NCBI RefSeq assembly: GCF_018860915.1
Contig: NZ_JAHKQD010000048.1
Coordinates: 62,001 to 126,000, forward strand
Length of the DNA stretch: 64,000 nucleotides
From: Colwellia sp. C2M11
Lineage (GTDB): Bacteria; Pseudomonadota; Gammaproteobacteria; Enterobacterales; Alteromonadaceae
Direction of reading: 5' to 3'
Shown: positions 16,948-26,716 of the stretch, piece after piece
How the letters are laid out: every line of letters starts with the position of its first letter
Position numbering within the stretch: position 1 is the first letter of the stretch
Position numbers and translations under genes: made by a program
Notes under the pieces: model-generated
Databases searched by the model: none
Seen by the model: only the letters and a program-made list of their open reading frames with translations
What the model was told of the DNA's origin: nothing

Positions 16948-17832
16948 TTGAAATATTTTTTTTTACTCTTATTACTCTTTAGCCAATATTGCCGAGCTGA
17001 TTGTAATCAAGAATCTGACCAGTGTGCAATTGTTGGAGAATGGAATTTTGCAGTTTCAGTAGGCGCTGGTGTCTATACTAATCCTCTAAATGGTGGTGAT
17101 AATACTCCTTTAATCCTTATTCCTGAAATCAGTTACTATGGTGAGAAAATATTTTTTGAAAATAACACCTTAGGTTATACCTTATTTAATGGTCAACAGT
17201 TGGTTGTCAGTACAATTATCCAACTAAACCATGAAAAAGCTTACTTTACCCGCTGGCATCCTCAAAATATTTTTTTAGACAGTAGTGCTCCAAGTAATAT
17301 TGTTGATAAGGATGAAGTAGACAATGCTGAGGGCAACAATGACAATGACAGTATTGTACCAGAAATTACTATTGACGATGTTTCAAGTAAACGCTGGGCT
17401 GTAGATAGTGGCATTCAGTTAAATTGGTTTATTGATTCAAGCACTGATGTTGAAGTGCAAATTCTCCACGATATAAATAATGTCTATAACGGGTTTAATG
17501 GCCAATTTCAATTAAATCGGATGCTAAAATTTGAGCAGTTACCCAATACAAGAATGTCATATAGCTTTGGTACGAATGTTAACAGTAAAAACTTAGTCGA
17601 TTATTTCTATGGCGTACCACCAGCAAAAGCACAAAATAAAACCCAAGCCTATCAAGGGAAATTAAGTATTAACCCTTACTTCCGCTTAGCGCTAGTACAT
17701 CAAATATCTGCAGATTGGAGCGCAAAATTTAATGTTAAACGTGTATTTTTAGATAGTAATATGACTGATAGTCCTTTAGTAAAAGATAATCATATTAATA
17801 CTATTTTTGCAGGAGTCACCTATGACTTCTAG
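16948..17832 (+). CDS. MipA/OmpV family outer-membrane protein
   Basis: An outer-membrane beta-barrel of 294 residues starting at a TTG, with GGTAG upstream and a signal peptide (KYFFLLLLLFSQYCRA-DC). MipA/OmpV features are the opening WNFAVSVGAGVYTNPLNGGDNTPLILIPEISYYGEKIFFENNTLGY split over two strands and the C-terminal INTIFAGVTYDF ending in phenylalanine. Relatives scaffold peptidoglycan enzymes or act as osmosensitive or peptide-sensing barrels. An acidic insert (VDKDEVDNAEGNNDNDS) at about residue 118 looks like a surface loop. Its last 11 bases overlap the DUF3019 gene, and the operon continues into a two-component system. Confidence 0.85.
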   Translation: MKYFFLLLLLFSQYCRADCNQESDQCAIVGEWNFAVSVGAGVYTNPLNGGDNTPLILIPEISYYGEKIFFENNTLGYTLFNGQQLVVSTIIQLNHEKAYFTRWHPQNIFLDSSAPSNIVDKDEVDNAEGNNDNDSIVPEITIDDVSSKRWAVDSGIQLNWFIDSSTDVEVQILHDINNVYNGFNGQFQLNRMLKFEQLPNTRMSYSFGTNVNSKNLVDYFYGVPPAKAQNKTQAYQGKLSINPYFRLALVHQISADWSAKFNVKRVFLDSNMTDSPLVKDNHINTIFAGVTYDF

Positions 17833-18211
17833 CAATGTTAAAAATATTCTTGGTTTTCTGATATTAAGTAGTTTGTCACAATCAGTAGCCGCATATTCAG
17901 ACACAAAATTAGTCATTAAACCTACGGTTTGTATGGTAAAAAAGCTTGGCGATACCTGTAAAATGACAGTAAAAGTAGCCTGGCAAAGCGAGCAGTTAAT
18001 CGATGCTTGCCTGTTTCAAAATGATTTACGTTTAACTTGTTGGCAAAATGCTCGTGATATTAATACAGATATCGAAATTTATCTTGATCAAAATATGCAA
18101 TTTACCTTAAAAAACGATCAACAAATATTTGCCAACCAAAACGTAAAAATTAATACGGCAATACCGAATAAATATCGTCGTCGGTTACGTGCAAATTGGA
18201 GCTTTTTCTAA
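17822..18211 (+). CDS. DUF3019 periplasmic protein
   Basis: A 129-residue secreted protein that I assign to DUF3019. The start at 17822 has AGGAG seven bases upstream and lies inside the end of the MipA gene. A signal peptide (about 1-25, ILGFLILSSLSQSVAA) precedes a compact domain with four cysteines (VCMVKKLGDTCKMTV, DACLFQNDLRLTCWQN), probably two disulfides, and a strongly basic C-terminus (NKYRRRLRANW). The position between an OmpV-like barrel and a sensor kinase suggests a periplasmic signal modulator, which is inference. Its stop overlaps the next start by one base. Confidence 0.78.
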   Translation: MTSSNVKNILGFLILSSLSQSVAAYSDTKLVIKPTVCMVKKLGDTCKMTVKVAWQSEQLIDACLFQNDLRLTCWQNARDINTDIEIYLDQNMQFTLKNDQQIFANQNVKINTAIPNKYRRRLRANWSFF

Positions 18212-18942
18212 TGGGACATATATTACTTGTCGAAGATGATTTACGTTTAGCTAATCTTATTGCTAAATTCTTGAAACAAAATGGTTTTCAAGTATCGATG
18301 CTTCATCAAGGAGATAATGTTGTCAATTTTCTACAAAAACACTCTCCAGATTTGATTATTTTAGATGTCATGCTACCCAAAGAAGATGGTTTTTCTGTTT
18401 GCCGTAAAATTCGTAATAGCTATGCTCAGCCAATAATATTTCTAACTGCAAAAGACAGCGATTTTGATCATGTACTGGGTTTAGAAATAGGTGCCGACGA
18501 TTACATCATCAAACCTGTTGAACCTCATGTGCTTCTAGCCAGAATAAACATGCTGATGCGTCGTAAAAAACACAGTGAAAAAATGTCAGTAGACAATTTA
18601 ACCTTTGGCCAATTGAGTATATTTAAAACATCGCGACAAGTAACATTATCATCTGAGCCAATTGAGTTGACTAGCCACGAATTTGAACTACTTTGGTTAT
18701 TGGCAATTAATGCGGGGGAACCACAAAGTAGAGAGTATATTCATAAGCAAATGATCGGTCGAGAATATGATGGTTTAGATAGAAGTGTTGATGTTAGAGT
18801 CTCGCGCTTAAGAAAAAAGCTAGGTGATTGCACTAAAAATCCATATCGTATTATTACTGTTTGGGGTAAAGGTTACTTGTTTAGTAGTAGTGCTTGGGAA
18901 GAAAACCATGCTTCTAACATACAACCCAATGATAACCACTAG
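18211..18942 (+). CDS. OmpR-family response regulator (RstA/CarR-like)
   Basis: A 243-residue DNA-binding response regulator, starting at the ATG on the last base of the upstream gene, with GGAG nine bases ahead. The receiver domain has LVEDDLRLA, phosphoacceptor D52 in LIILDVMLPKEDG, T79 in FLTAKD and K101 in YIIKPVEPH. The winged-helix effector domain (about 135-232) shows ELTSHEFELLWLLAINAGEPQS and the recognition-helix region DVRVSRLRKKLGD. The kinase at 18958 is its partner. RstA and the Vibrio CarR/VprA regulators of envelope and lipid A modification are the nearest groups that I recognise. I expect it to bind the repeats at 16725-16753. Confidence 0.92.
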   Translation: MGHILLVEDDLRLANLIAKFLKQNGFQVSMLHQGDNVVNFLQKHSPDLIILDVMLPKEDGFSVCRKIRNSYAQPIIFLTAKDSDFDHVLGLEIGADDYIIKPVEPHVLLARINMLMRRKKHSEKMSVDNLTFGQLSIFKTSRQVTLSSEPIELTSHEFELLWLLAINAGEPQSREYIHKQMIGREYDGLDRSVDVRVSRLRKKLGDCTKNPYRIITVWGKGYLFSSSAWEENHASNIQPNDNH

Positions 18943-18957
18943 GCTGGTAGCATAATT

Positions 18958-20253
18958 TTGAATCGCCTTTTCATCAATTTATACCTAGTTATAATCATCG
19001 GTTTATTATCAATTAATTGGCTATCTGAGCAACTTTGGTTGCACTTTGTTGATGCAGAAACTCCCGCTAATCAACAATGGCATCACCTTGAAAAAGTGGC
19101 AAAATTTTTACCTTTATTACATCAAGAAAAGTCGCAATCAACTGATTCAACAATCAAACTCCTTAGCACAGCACTTGAAGTACCAATAGTAGTAGCCCCC
19201 ATGAGTGACTTTTCTTGGCTCAGTGAACAAGAAGAAAAATTATTATCAGGAAATATAGTATTAAATTATGATGAACAAGATAACGTTATTCTCTATGTTA
19301 AAATTTTAGATAGCCCAACTGTTTACCAACTAGGACCATTCACTAGAAATAACCAGCTAGAAACTCATAATCAACACTTCAAGTGGATTTTCTTATGTAT
19401 TTCTTACTTATTACTCGCCGGTGTTATTGCCTTATGGACTAGACCTTTATGGCGAGACTTAAATCAACTGACCGATATGGCTGGAGATATTGCCAATGGT
19501 AAGCTGGATGTCGATGTATCGACAAATCACCACTCTCCAATCAAGCAAATTGTCATCACCTTTAAAGATATGGCTCATCGAATTATTCGTCTATTATCGG
19601 ATCAAAAGCAATTGGTTAATGCAGTTTCTCATGAATTACGTACCCCCTTATCAAGACTTAAATTCTCTCTTGCTATGCTTGAAGGGGCAAACGAAGCGCA
19701 GCGTAAAGATATGGCACAAGATGTTAGTGAGATAGAAGCACTGATTGATGAAATGTTAAGTTACGCCCGTTTAGAAAATATTAATCAAGATATTAAAAAG
19801 TCACCGGTGGAATTAACAGCGTTAATAACTCATCAAGTCTACAAGTTGCATAGGCTTGATGATTTGCAAATAAAATGGCAAACACCTAAACCCTGTTATT
19901 ACCATTGTAATGAACACCTGCTTGAACGTGCACTACAAAACTTATCAACCAACGCACTACGTTATGCGAAAAGTACGATTGAAATAAGCTTATTAGTATC
20001 CAAACATCACATAGAAATAATCGTTGAGGATGACGGACCAGGAATTGTTAAAGAAGATAGAAGCAAAATATTTAAACCTTTCTTTCGATTAGAATCGCAC
20101 CGCAATCGCAGTGAAAACCAAACAAAAGGGGGCTATGGTTTAGGCCTTGCAATTGTTCAAAGAATTTGTGAATGGCATAAAGCAAGCTGTACGCTAAGTG
20201 ATTCGACGTTAGGTGGATGTAAATTTGTAATCACTTTACCTAAAGTAACCTGA
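18958..20253 (+). CDS. Sensor histidine kinase (RstB/CarS-like)
   Basis: The membrane sensor paired with the regulator just upstream, 431 residues from a TTG start. TM1 is about 4-20 and TM2 about 143-162, with a ~120-residue periplasmic sensor between. A HAMP linker follows, then the HisKA domain with H225 in NAVSHELRTPLSRLKFSLAM and a HATPase domain with LQNLSTNALRYAKS (N box), VEDDGPGI (G1) and GGYGLGLAIVQRICEWH (G2). All catalytic boxes are intact. The periplasmic part has no domain that I can name. The gene ends the mipA operon and is followed by a long inverted repeat. Confidence 0.92.
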   Translation: MNRLFINLYLVIIIGLLSINWLSEQLWLHFVDAETPANQQWHHLEKVAKFLPLLHQEKSQSTDSTIKLLSTALEVPIVVAPMSDFSWLSEQEEKLLSGNIVLNYDEQDNVILYVKILDSPTVYQLGPFTRNNQLETHNQHFKWIFLCISYLLLAGVIALWTRPLWRDLNQLTDMAGDIANGKLDVDVSTNHHSPIKQIVITFKDMAHRIIRLLSDQKQLVNAVSHELRTPLSRLKFSLAMLEGANEAQRKDMAQDVSEIEALIDEMLSYARLENINQDIKKSPVELTALITHQVYKLHRLDDLQIKWQTPKPCYYHCNEHLLERALQNLSTNALRYAKSTIEISLLVSKHHIEIIVEDDGPGIVKEDRSKIFKPFFRLESHRNRSENQTKGGYGLGLAIVQRICEWHKASCTLSDSTLGGCKFVITLPKVT

Positions 20254-20298
20254 GCTCGGTTTAATAAATTAAAAACATCTTAAACCGAGTTCAGGTTA
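20246..20298 (+). terminator. Large inverted repeat after the sensor kinase
   Basis: TAACCTGAGCTCGGTTTAA (20246-20264) is repeated inverted at 20280-20298 with one mismatch, a 19-bp stem around a 15-base loop. The left arm overlaps the stop region of the kinase gene. There is no T-run. The same arm recurs at 24372, so this may be a dispersed repeat recruited as a transcript end. Confidence 0.6.
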
Positions 20299-20372
20299 AA
20301 GTAACTTAATAACGACATCGATTACCACCTGGATTTAGAGCATTAGAACACCTAAACTATGCTGGCAAAAAA

Positions 20373-20403
20373 AAAGCATAGCCGGTTACCCAGACTATGC
20401 TTT
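20373..20403 (-). terminator. Terminator of the TonB-dependent receptor gene
   Basis: AAAGCATAG and CTATGCTTT form a 9-bp stem. Read on the minus strand it is followed by nine Ts, 55 bases beyond the receptor stop. On the plus strand the tail is TATTTTC, so it may also stop readthrough from the kinase operon. Confidence 0.9.
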
Positions 20404-20457
20404 ATTTTCTAACACTAAAAATTTTAATATTAATACTTTATAGTTCAGGTCACTTAC

Positions 20458-22530
20458 TTAAAACTTGTAACTTATGCCAACTTCTAATGAGCGCTCTGGA
20501 CCAACATAAATACCTTGGCGTAAACCAGTAATGTAACGTTTATCTGTCAAGTTCTTTACAGCGCCAAATAAACGTATATTATTAGCTAAATTATATTGTG
20601 CCGTTAGATCTAACAACGTATAAGATGGCATTAAACCACCCCAAATTCCGCCTGCCGCATCTGTTGGGATCTCTTCAATATTACTCGCATCACCATATTG
20701 TTCGCCTCGATGATGAACAGTTAAGGCTGTGCTTAAGCTTTCATATTGGTAGTTCAATATAAGATTAGCGACTATTTTTGGCGCATACGGTAATCGATTA
20801 CCTTGGTTTTCACCACTTTTAAACTCTGAAGTAGGAACCCAAGTAGCGTTAGTATCAATACTGAAACCACCACCCAGGTTATAGCCTAGCATGAACTCCA
20901 TACCTAAATGCTCAGTTTCACCACCGTTAGACTGTGATAAGTTTGGATCGCTGTTACCCGTCACTACCTGATTACTGAAATCCATAGCAAAGGCAGCAAC
21001 CTCATAATTGATATCGCCCTTATTACCACGAAGCCCTAATTCATAATTAGTTGAACGTTCGCCATCTAAATCTTGATCGGTAAGGCCATCAAGTGCCACA
21101 CCATTAGAAGCAGGTGAAAATGCACGATATACGCCACCATAAACCTGTGCTGAGTCGCTTAGGTTATAGGTTACCCCAACACCTGGTAAAACTTCAGTAT
21201 TGGTCGTTTTAGCCGTGCTATTATCTTCAGTTAATATCAGACGCTTTTGCTCGTATGATTCAACTCGTAAGCCTGGGGTAATCGCAAAACGTTCACTTAA
21301 TTCAATACGTGTTTGTGCATGTGCAGCATAACTGTCTGCAGAATCAATTCTATGTCGATCATTAACACCTGTGCGATCAGCAGCGCGTGTAGCTCGGATG
21401 CGCGTATCATTTGATTCTTCTTGCATAAAGCGTAAGCCGAACTCACTATCTGCTGTCAGACCAAATAACTGATGATCGAGTGTTAAGCGAGTTTCTATAC
21501 CCACACGTTCGAATGAACGGTTATTACCCGTTAACGTGTCTTGATAAACCCATCGTCCAGCATCGTTTGAAGCATCAGTATCAACATCATAACGCCAATA
21601 ATCACGGCTTACTTCACTCCAATACACTAACGTTTTCAAAGTAGCTTGCTCAGAAATAGCTAACTCATGGTTAATATCAAACGCGGTACGATCTGTTAAA
21701 AATTTATCATCTGCTCCTGGGTTGTAATCAGCACCAGCTAAATAATCATCCTTTAACAAACCACGATAAGAAATATCAGCATCATTTTCATAACGTGAAA
21801 TTTTAAGACCAATTTTTTGACCATTAGCTAAAATAACACCAGCCTTAGCCATAACATCAGTCATTTCATAGCCTTTATCCATAAAACCATCACTGGTAGC
21901 ATGTGTTGCCACAACACCAGCAAAAGCATCACCTGATTCGTTCTTGCCACCAGCTTCTAAGCTGATTTCTTGCATATTAAACGAACCAGCTCGACCTGTC
22001 AGCATGACACCATCATCAGGTGTTTTTGTTTGATAGTTTACTACACCACCAATAGTTGATGGACCATAGCGAAGTGACGATGAGCCTTTCAATACTTCAA
22101 CTTGCTCTATGCGTTGAATACGAGGATTGAAGTAACGCTCATTACCAATAAATAAGCCAGGTGCTACAGGAACACCATCTTCTAACATAAGAGATTTAGA
22201 TTCACTCGCAGATAAGCCACGAATACCAAAGTTGGCCACAATTGAGGTTTCTTCTTCACTTTTAGTGTTAATACCCGGAATACGACGTAAAATATCTTCA
22301 GTAGATAGTGGTTGAATTTTCTCAATTTGTTGACGATTTACCACTACAACAGATCCGGTATGATCTAATATTACCGAATTGGCATTACCTACCACATCAA
22401 TAACTTCCATTGCTGGCATAATTGTTTGGCTTTCGTTTTCTTCACCACCACCTTGCTGTTCAGCAACTGTATTTAATGATACTAAAGCTAATGTAATTGC
22501 TAGCGATAGCGATGACTTTGTGGTCCGCAT
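20458..22530 (-). CDS. TonB-dependent receptor, FecA-like siderophore receptor
   Basis: A 690-residue outer-membrane gated channel, most likely for a ferric siderophore. The signal peptide (SLSLAITLALVSLNTVAEQ) leads to the plug domain (about 45-165): STEDILRRIPGINTKSEEETSIVANFGIRGLS, split around a strand, and RYGPSTIGGVVNYQTKTP. The remainder is a 22-strand barrel ending in GISYKF with terminal phenylalanine. The plug sequence is closest to the FecA/ferric-citrate type, but the N-terminal signalling extension of FecA is absent, and no fecIR-like genes are near. A Fur-box-like site precedes it, so iron repression is likely. Exact siderophore not determinable. Confidence 0.92.
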   Translation of the reverse strand: MRTTKSSLSLAITLALVSLNTVAEQQGGGEENESQTIMPAMEVIDVVGNANSVILDHTGSVVVVNRQQIEKIQPLSTEDILRRIPGINTKSEEETSIVANFGIRGLSASESKSLMLEDGVPVAPGLFIGNERYFNPRIQRIEQVEVLKGSSSLRYGPSTIGGVVNYQTKTPDDGVMLTGRAGSFNMQEISLEAGGKNESGDAFAGVVATHATSDGFMDKGYEMTDVMAKAGVILANGQKIGLKISRYENDADISYRGLLKDDYLAGADYNPGADDKFLTDRTAFDINHELAISEQATLKTLVYWSEVSRDYWRYDVDTDASNDAGRWVYQDTLTGNNRSFERVGIETRLTLDHQLFGLTADSEFGLRFMQEESNDTRIRATRAADRTGVNDRHRIDSADSYAAHAQTRIELSERFAITPGLRVESYEQKRLILTEDNSTAKTTNTEVLPGVGVTYNLSDSAQVYGGVYRAFSPASNGVALDGLTDQDLDGERSTNYELGLRGNKGDINYEVAAFAMDFSNQVVTGNSDPNLSQSNGGETEHLGMEFMLGYNLGGGFSIDTNATWVPTSEFKSGENQGNRLPYAPKIVANLILNYQYESLSTALTVHHRGEQYGDASNIEEIPTDAAGGIWGGLMPSYTLLDLTAQYNLANNIRLFGAVKNLTDKRYITGLRQGIYVGPERSLEVGISYKF

Positions 22531-22595
22531 AATGAATATCCCCTAAAAATTTAAATATACTTGTAATAAATGAGCGCAATTAGAGCATAAAACAA

Positions 22596-22614
22596 AATGC
22601 GAATCAATATCATT
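22596..22614 (-). promoter_or_regulatory. Fur box upstream of the TonB-dependent receptor
   Basis: On the minus strand AATGATATTGATTCGCATT matches the 19-bp Fur consensus form AATGATAATGATTCTCATT with two differences. It lies about 65 bases upstream of the receptor start, a normal promoter-overlapping position. Confidence 0.8.
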
Positions 22615-22737
22615 GGCCTTGACTTTAGCTATAAATAAGTAAGTAGATAAGTACGATGAAACAACACTAATGCTGGCAAGGAATAACAAGCTAGCTAATT
22701 ACATTACAATTTTTAAAAATTTAAAAAGACAAAAAAA

Positions 22738-22764
22738 AACCTGTCAGTATTTCACTGACAGGTT
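22738..22764 (-). terminator. Rho-independent terminator of purA
   Basis: An 11-bp perfect stem (AACCTGTCAGT / ACTGACAGGTT) with a five-base loop is followed on the minus strand by nine Ts, about 43 bases past the purA stop. Confidence 0.93.
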
Positions 22765-22806
22765 TTAACCCTAAGGTTTATGCGATTAAAGTAATAAGTT
22801 TCGTGA

Positions 22807-24108
<1,302 letters not shown>

Positions 24109-24371
24109 CTATTTCATAAGAAAATTAGGCGGGGATTCTAACAAAAATCAAATTGTAGTCCAAGAACAAATAACTGTTTATTTAATAAATATAAAAATAG
24201 CCTTTGATGTTAAGGGCTTATCTTTATTCTTTTTTAACTAATATTATGAACTATTGTGATAAACATAGCTTAAAAATCGTAAATATAAAAAACGCTAACA
24301 TCATATTGCGGCTGTTTATCAATGTGTCTCGCTATTTTAGCCGCAACATTTTATACATTTGATAATAAATC

Positions 24372-24395
24372 AAGTAACCTGAGCTCGGCTTAATA
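24372..24395. repeat. Dispersed repeat arm, copy 2
   Basis: AAGTAACCTGAGCTCGG followed by CTTAATA matches 20243-20266 at all but one base. Unlike that copy, no inverted partner is found nearby. Confidence 0.6.
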
Positions 24396-24461
24396 TATTC
24401 TTCTCTAACAACTACTTTTACTTGGTCTATCCTTTGCTCATACTTTCGTTCTGGATATAAA

Positions 24462-24485
24462 AAAGCCAGCAAAAATGCTGGCTTT
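24462..24485 (-). terminator. Rho-independent terminator of hflKC
   Basis: A 9-bp stem AAAGCCAGC / GCTGGCTTT with a six-base loop; on the minus strand the right side continues as TTTTTTATA. It lies 37 bases past the hflC stop. Confidence 0.92.
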
Positions 24486-24521
24486 ATAGATAAACAAACT
24501 CAAAGTAATTTTACTCTCAGA

Positions 24522-25403
24522 TTATTTGTTTGAACCGTCTTTTAAATAGTGGAAAAAGTCACTATCAGGTTTAACAACCATGATATCACTTTTGCTATTA
24601 AAGCTATTCTCATAAGCTTCTAAACTACGATAAAAACGATAGAACTCAGCATCTTTACCATAAGCAGATGCATATATTTTAGATGCTTCTGCATCACCCT
24701 CACCACGTGTAGTTGAAGCATTCTTTTTCGCTTCAGCTAACATAAGAGTAACTTTAGCATCAATCGTGGCACGAATTATTTCCGACTGCTCTTGACCTTG
24801 TGATCTATGTTCTTTTGCTACAGCAGTACGTTCAGCACGCATACGATCATAAATAGAGTTGCTAACCTCAGTAGGTAAATTAATAGCTTTAATACGTACA
24901 TCTACCACTTCAATACCAAGATCTTCACGGCTACTTTCTGCACTTTCTAATGCTTGTTGCATTATTGCATCACGATCACCTGACACGATTTCTTTAATCG
25001 TTCTATTACCAAATTCAGTACGAAGACCATTATTTACTTTCTGCTTTAGTAAGGCACGAGCATTTTCAACTGAACCTGATGTACGTAGGTAATAAGTAGA
25101 AAAATCAATAATGCGCCACTTAACAAAAGAGTCAACCATTAAATCTTTTTTCTCTGATGTTACGAAACGATCTGGCGCTTCATCTAACGTCTGAATACGT
25201 GCATCTAGCTTACGTACCGATTCAATAAATGGAATTTTAAAATGTAAACCTGGTTCAAATACCAACATTTGATCCGATACCGAATCACGTTTAATTTTTG
25301 AAAACTGGAACACAATACCACGTTGACCTTCATAGATAACAAACATAGAAGACACAACTAAGATAAATACTAATGCGACAATAGCAATAATAAAGTTTTT
25401 CAT
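24522..25403 (-). CDS. hflC: HflC, FtsH protease modulator (SPFH protein)
   Basis: HflC assembles with HflK into a large membrane cage around the FtsH AAA protease and limits its access to membrane substrates. The 293-residue protein has one N-terminal membrane segment (about 3-23, FIIAIVALVFILVVSSMFVIY) followed by a periplasmic SPFH/Band-7 domain (EGQRGIVFQFSKIKRD through VDVRIKAINLPTEVSNSIYDRM) and a long helical region (AKEHRSQGQEQSEIIRATIDAK...). It starts four bases after hflK ends. A terminator follows, making it the last gene of the hfq-side operon. Confidence 0.97.
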   Translation of the reverse strand: MKNFIIAIVALVFILVVSSMFVIYEGQRGIVFQFSKIKRDSVSDQMLVFEPGLHFKIPFIESVRKLDARIQTLDEAPDRFVTSEKKDLMVDSFVKWRIIDFSTYYLRTSGSVENARALLKQKVNNGLRTEFGNRTIKEIVSGDRDAIMQQALESAESSREDLGIEVVDVRIKAINLPTEVSNSIYDRMRAERTAVAKEHRSQGQEQSEIIRATIDAKVTLMLAEAKKNASTTRGEGDAEASKIYASAYGKDAEFYRFYRSLEAYENSFNSKSDIMVVKPDSDFFHYLKDGSNK

Positions 25404-25406
25404 AAT

Positions 25407-26567
25407 CTAGTTACTCCCATTATTGAATCTATCACTTCGACCAGAAGTTGATGGTGAAGAGTTCACACTTGGCTGCTCTTGTGGCTGTGAGTATGGTTGA
25501 GGCGTTGTGCGCTGAGTAGTAGATTGCTGCTGCATAATTTTATCAAGTGGTAAATACATCATATTATTTCCACCATCAACATCAACCATTACCTTACTGG
25601 TATTACTATAAACTTTTTCCATCGTTGCAATATATAAACGCTGGCGAGTCACTTCTGGTGCTGCTTGATACTCAGGCAGAATTTTTTCAAAACGAGCAAC
25701 TTCACCTTCTGCATCTAATACAATTTGTCCTTTATAGGCAAGCGCTTCTTGTTCCATACGTTTCACACGACCACGAGCACGAGGTTCAATGCCACGCGCA
25801 TAAGCTTCAGCTTCACGTAAAAAACGTACTTCATCTTCTTGTGCAGCAATAGCATCATCGAATGCATCTTTCACTTCATTAGGCGGACGAGCATCTTTAA
25901 AGTTAACATCAACAATAATCAAACCTAAATTAAAAGGTTCTATAATTTCTTCAAGCTCTTTCCACACAGATTGGCGAATAATTTCTCGACCACTAGTTAG
26001 AATGTCATCCATTTTTGCATGGCCAACAACGTAGCGTAACGCACTATCAAGCGATTGATTCAAACTATCGTCAGCATTAGTAACACTAAATACATAATTA
26101 CGTGCATCCATCACACGGTATTGAATTTGCATTTCAACTTGAACAACATTTTCATCTTGCGTTAGCATAAAACCTGATGACTGCATTTCACGCGTACTTT
26201 GCATATCGATAGGGATAATACGGTCAACAAAAGTCCACTTCCAGTTAATCCCTGGATCAACTGTGCCAGCATACTGGCCAAAACGCAGTACTATGCCTTT
26301 TTCTGCTTCTTTGATCGTATAAAAACCACTAAATGCGTAAACAACTATTGCAATAATAAGTACTAAACTTATACCAATAGTAGACATGCTTTTACCTGAG
26401 GGTGATGACCCTCCTGAAGAATTTCCGCCACCTTTGCCTCCAAAGATGCCACTGACTTTTTTACCTAAATCATTAAGTAACTCATCTAAGTCTGGTGGGC
26501 CTTGGTTCTTACCACCTTTATTTTTCCAGGGGTCTTTATCATTATTCCCCGGTTCATTCCAAGCCAT
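25407..26567 (-). CDS. hflK: HflK, FtsH protease modulator (SPFH protein)
   Basis: The partner of HflC in the FtsH-regulating cage. I start at the ATG at 26567 (386 residues), with GGAG seven bases upstream and the typical opening MAWNEPGNNDKDPW, not at the longer in-frame start. A glycine-rich cytosolic segment with the PPDLDELL motif precedes the membrane helix (IGISLVLIIAIVVYAFSGFYTI). The SPFH domain follows (EAEKGIVLRFGQYAGTVDPG), then the coiled region with REAEAYARGIEPRARG. The C-terminus is a glutamine/proline/serine-rich tail. It lies between hflX and hflC on one strand. Confidence 0.97.
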   Translation of the reverse strand: MAWNEPGNNDKDPWKNKGGKNQGPPDLDELLNDLGKKVSGIFGGKGGGNSSGGSSPSGKSMSTIGISLVLIIAIVVYAFSGFYTIKEAEKGIVLRFGQYAGTVDPGINWKWTFVDRIIPIDMQSTREMQSSGFMLTQDENVVQVEMQIQYRVMDARNYVFSVTNADDSLNQSLDSALRYVVGHAKMDDILTSGREIIRQSVWKELEEIIEPFNLGLIIVDVNFKDARPPNEVKDAFDDAIAAQEDEVRFLREAEAYARGIEPRARGRVKRMEQEALAYKGQIVLDAEGEVARFEKILPEYQAAPEVTRQRLYIATMEKVYSNTSKVMVDVDGGNNMMYLPLDKIMQQQSTTQRTTPQPYSQPQEQPSVNSSPSTSGRSDRFNNGSN

Positions 26568-26716
26568 GTATTTCTCCGCTAGGTTAGTAATTATTAAAAT
26601 ATTTATTGATGATTCTATCAAATAAATTCAAGTTTATGATAAAACGATCGCTTTTATAAGACTCAATATGAGTATTAACACATTAATTTACAATATATGC
26701 CCTATTGAAGTTGAAA

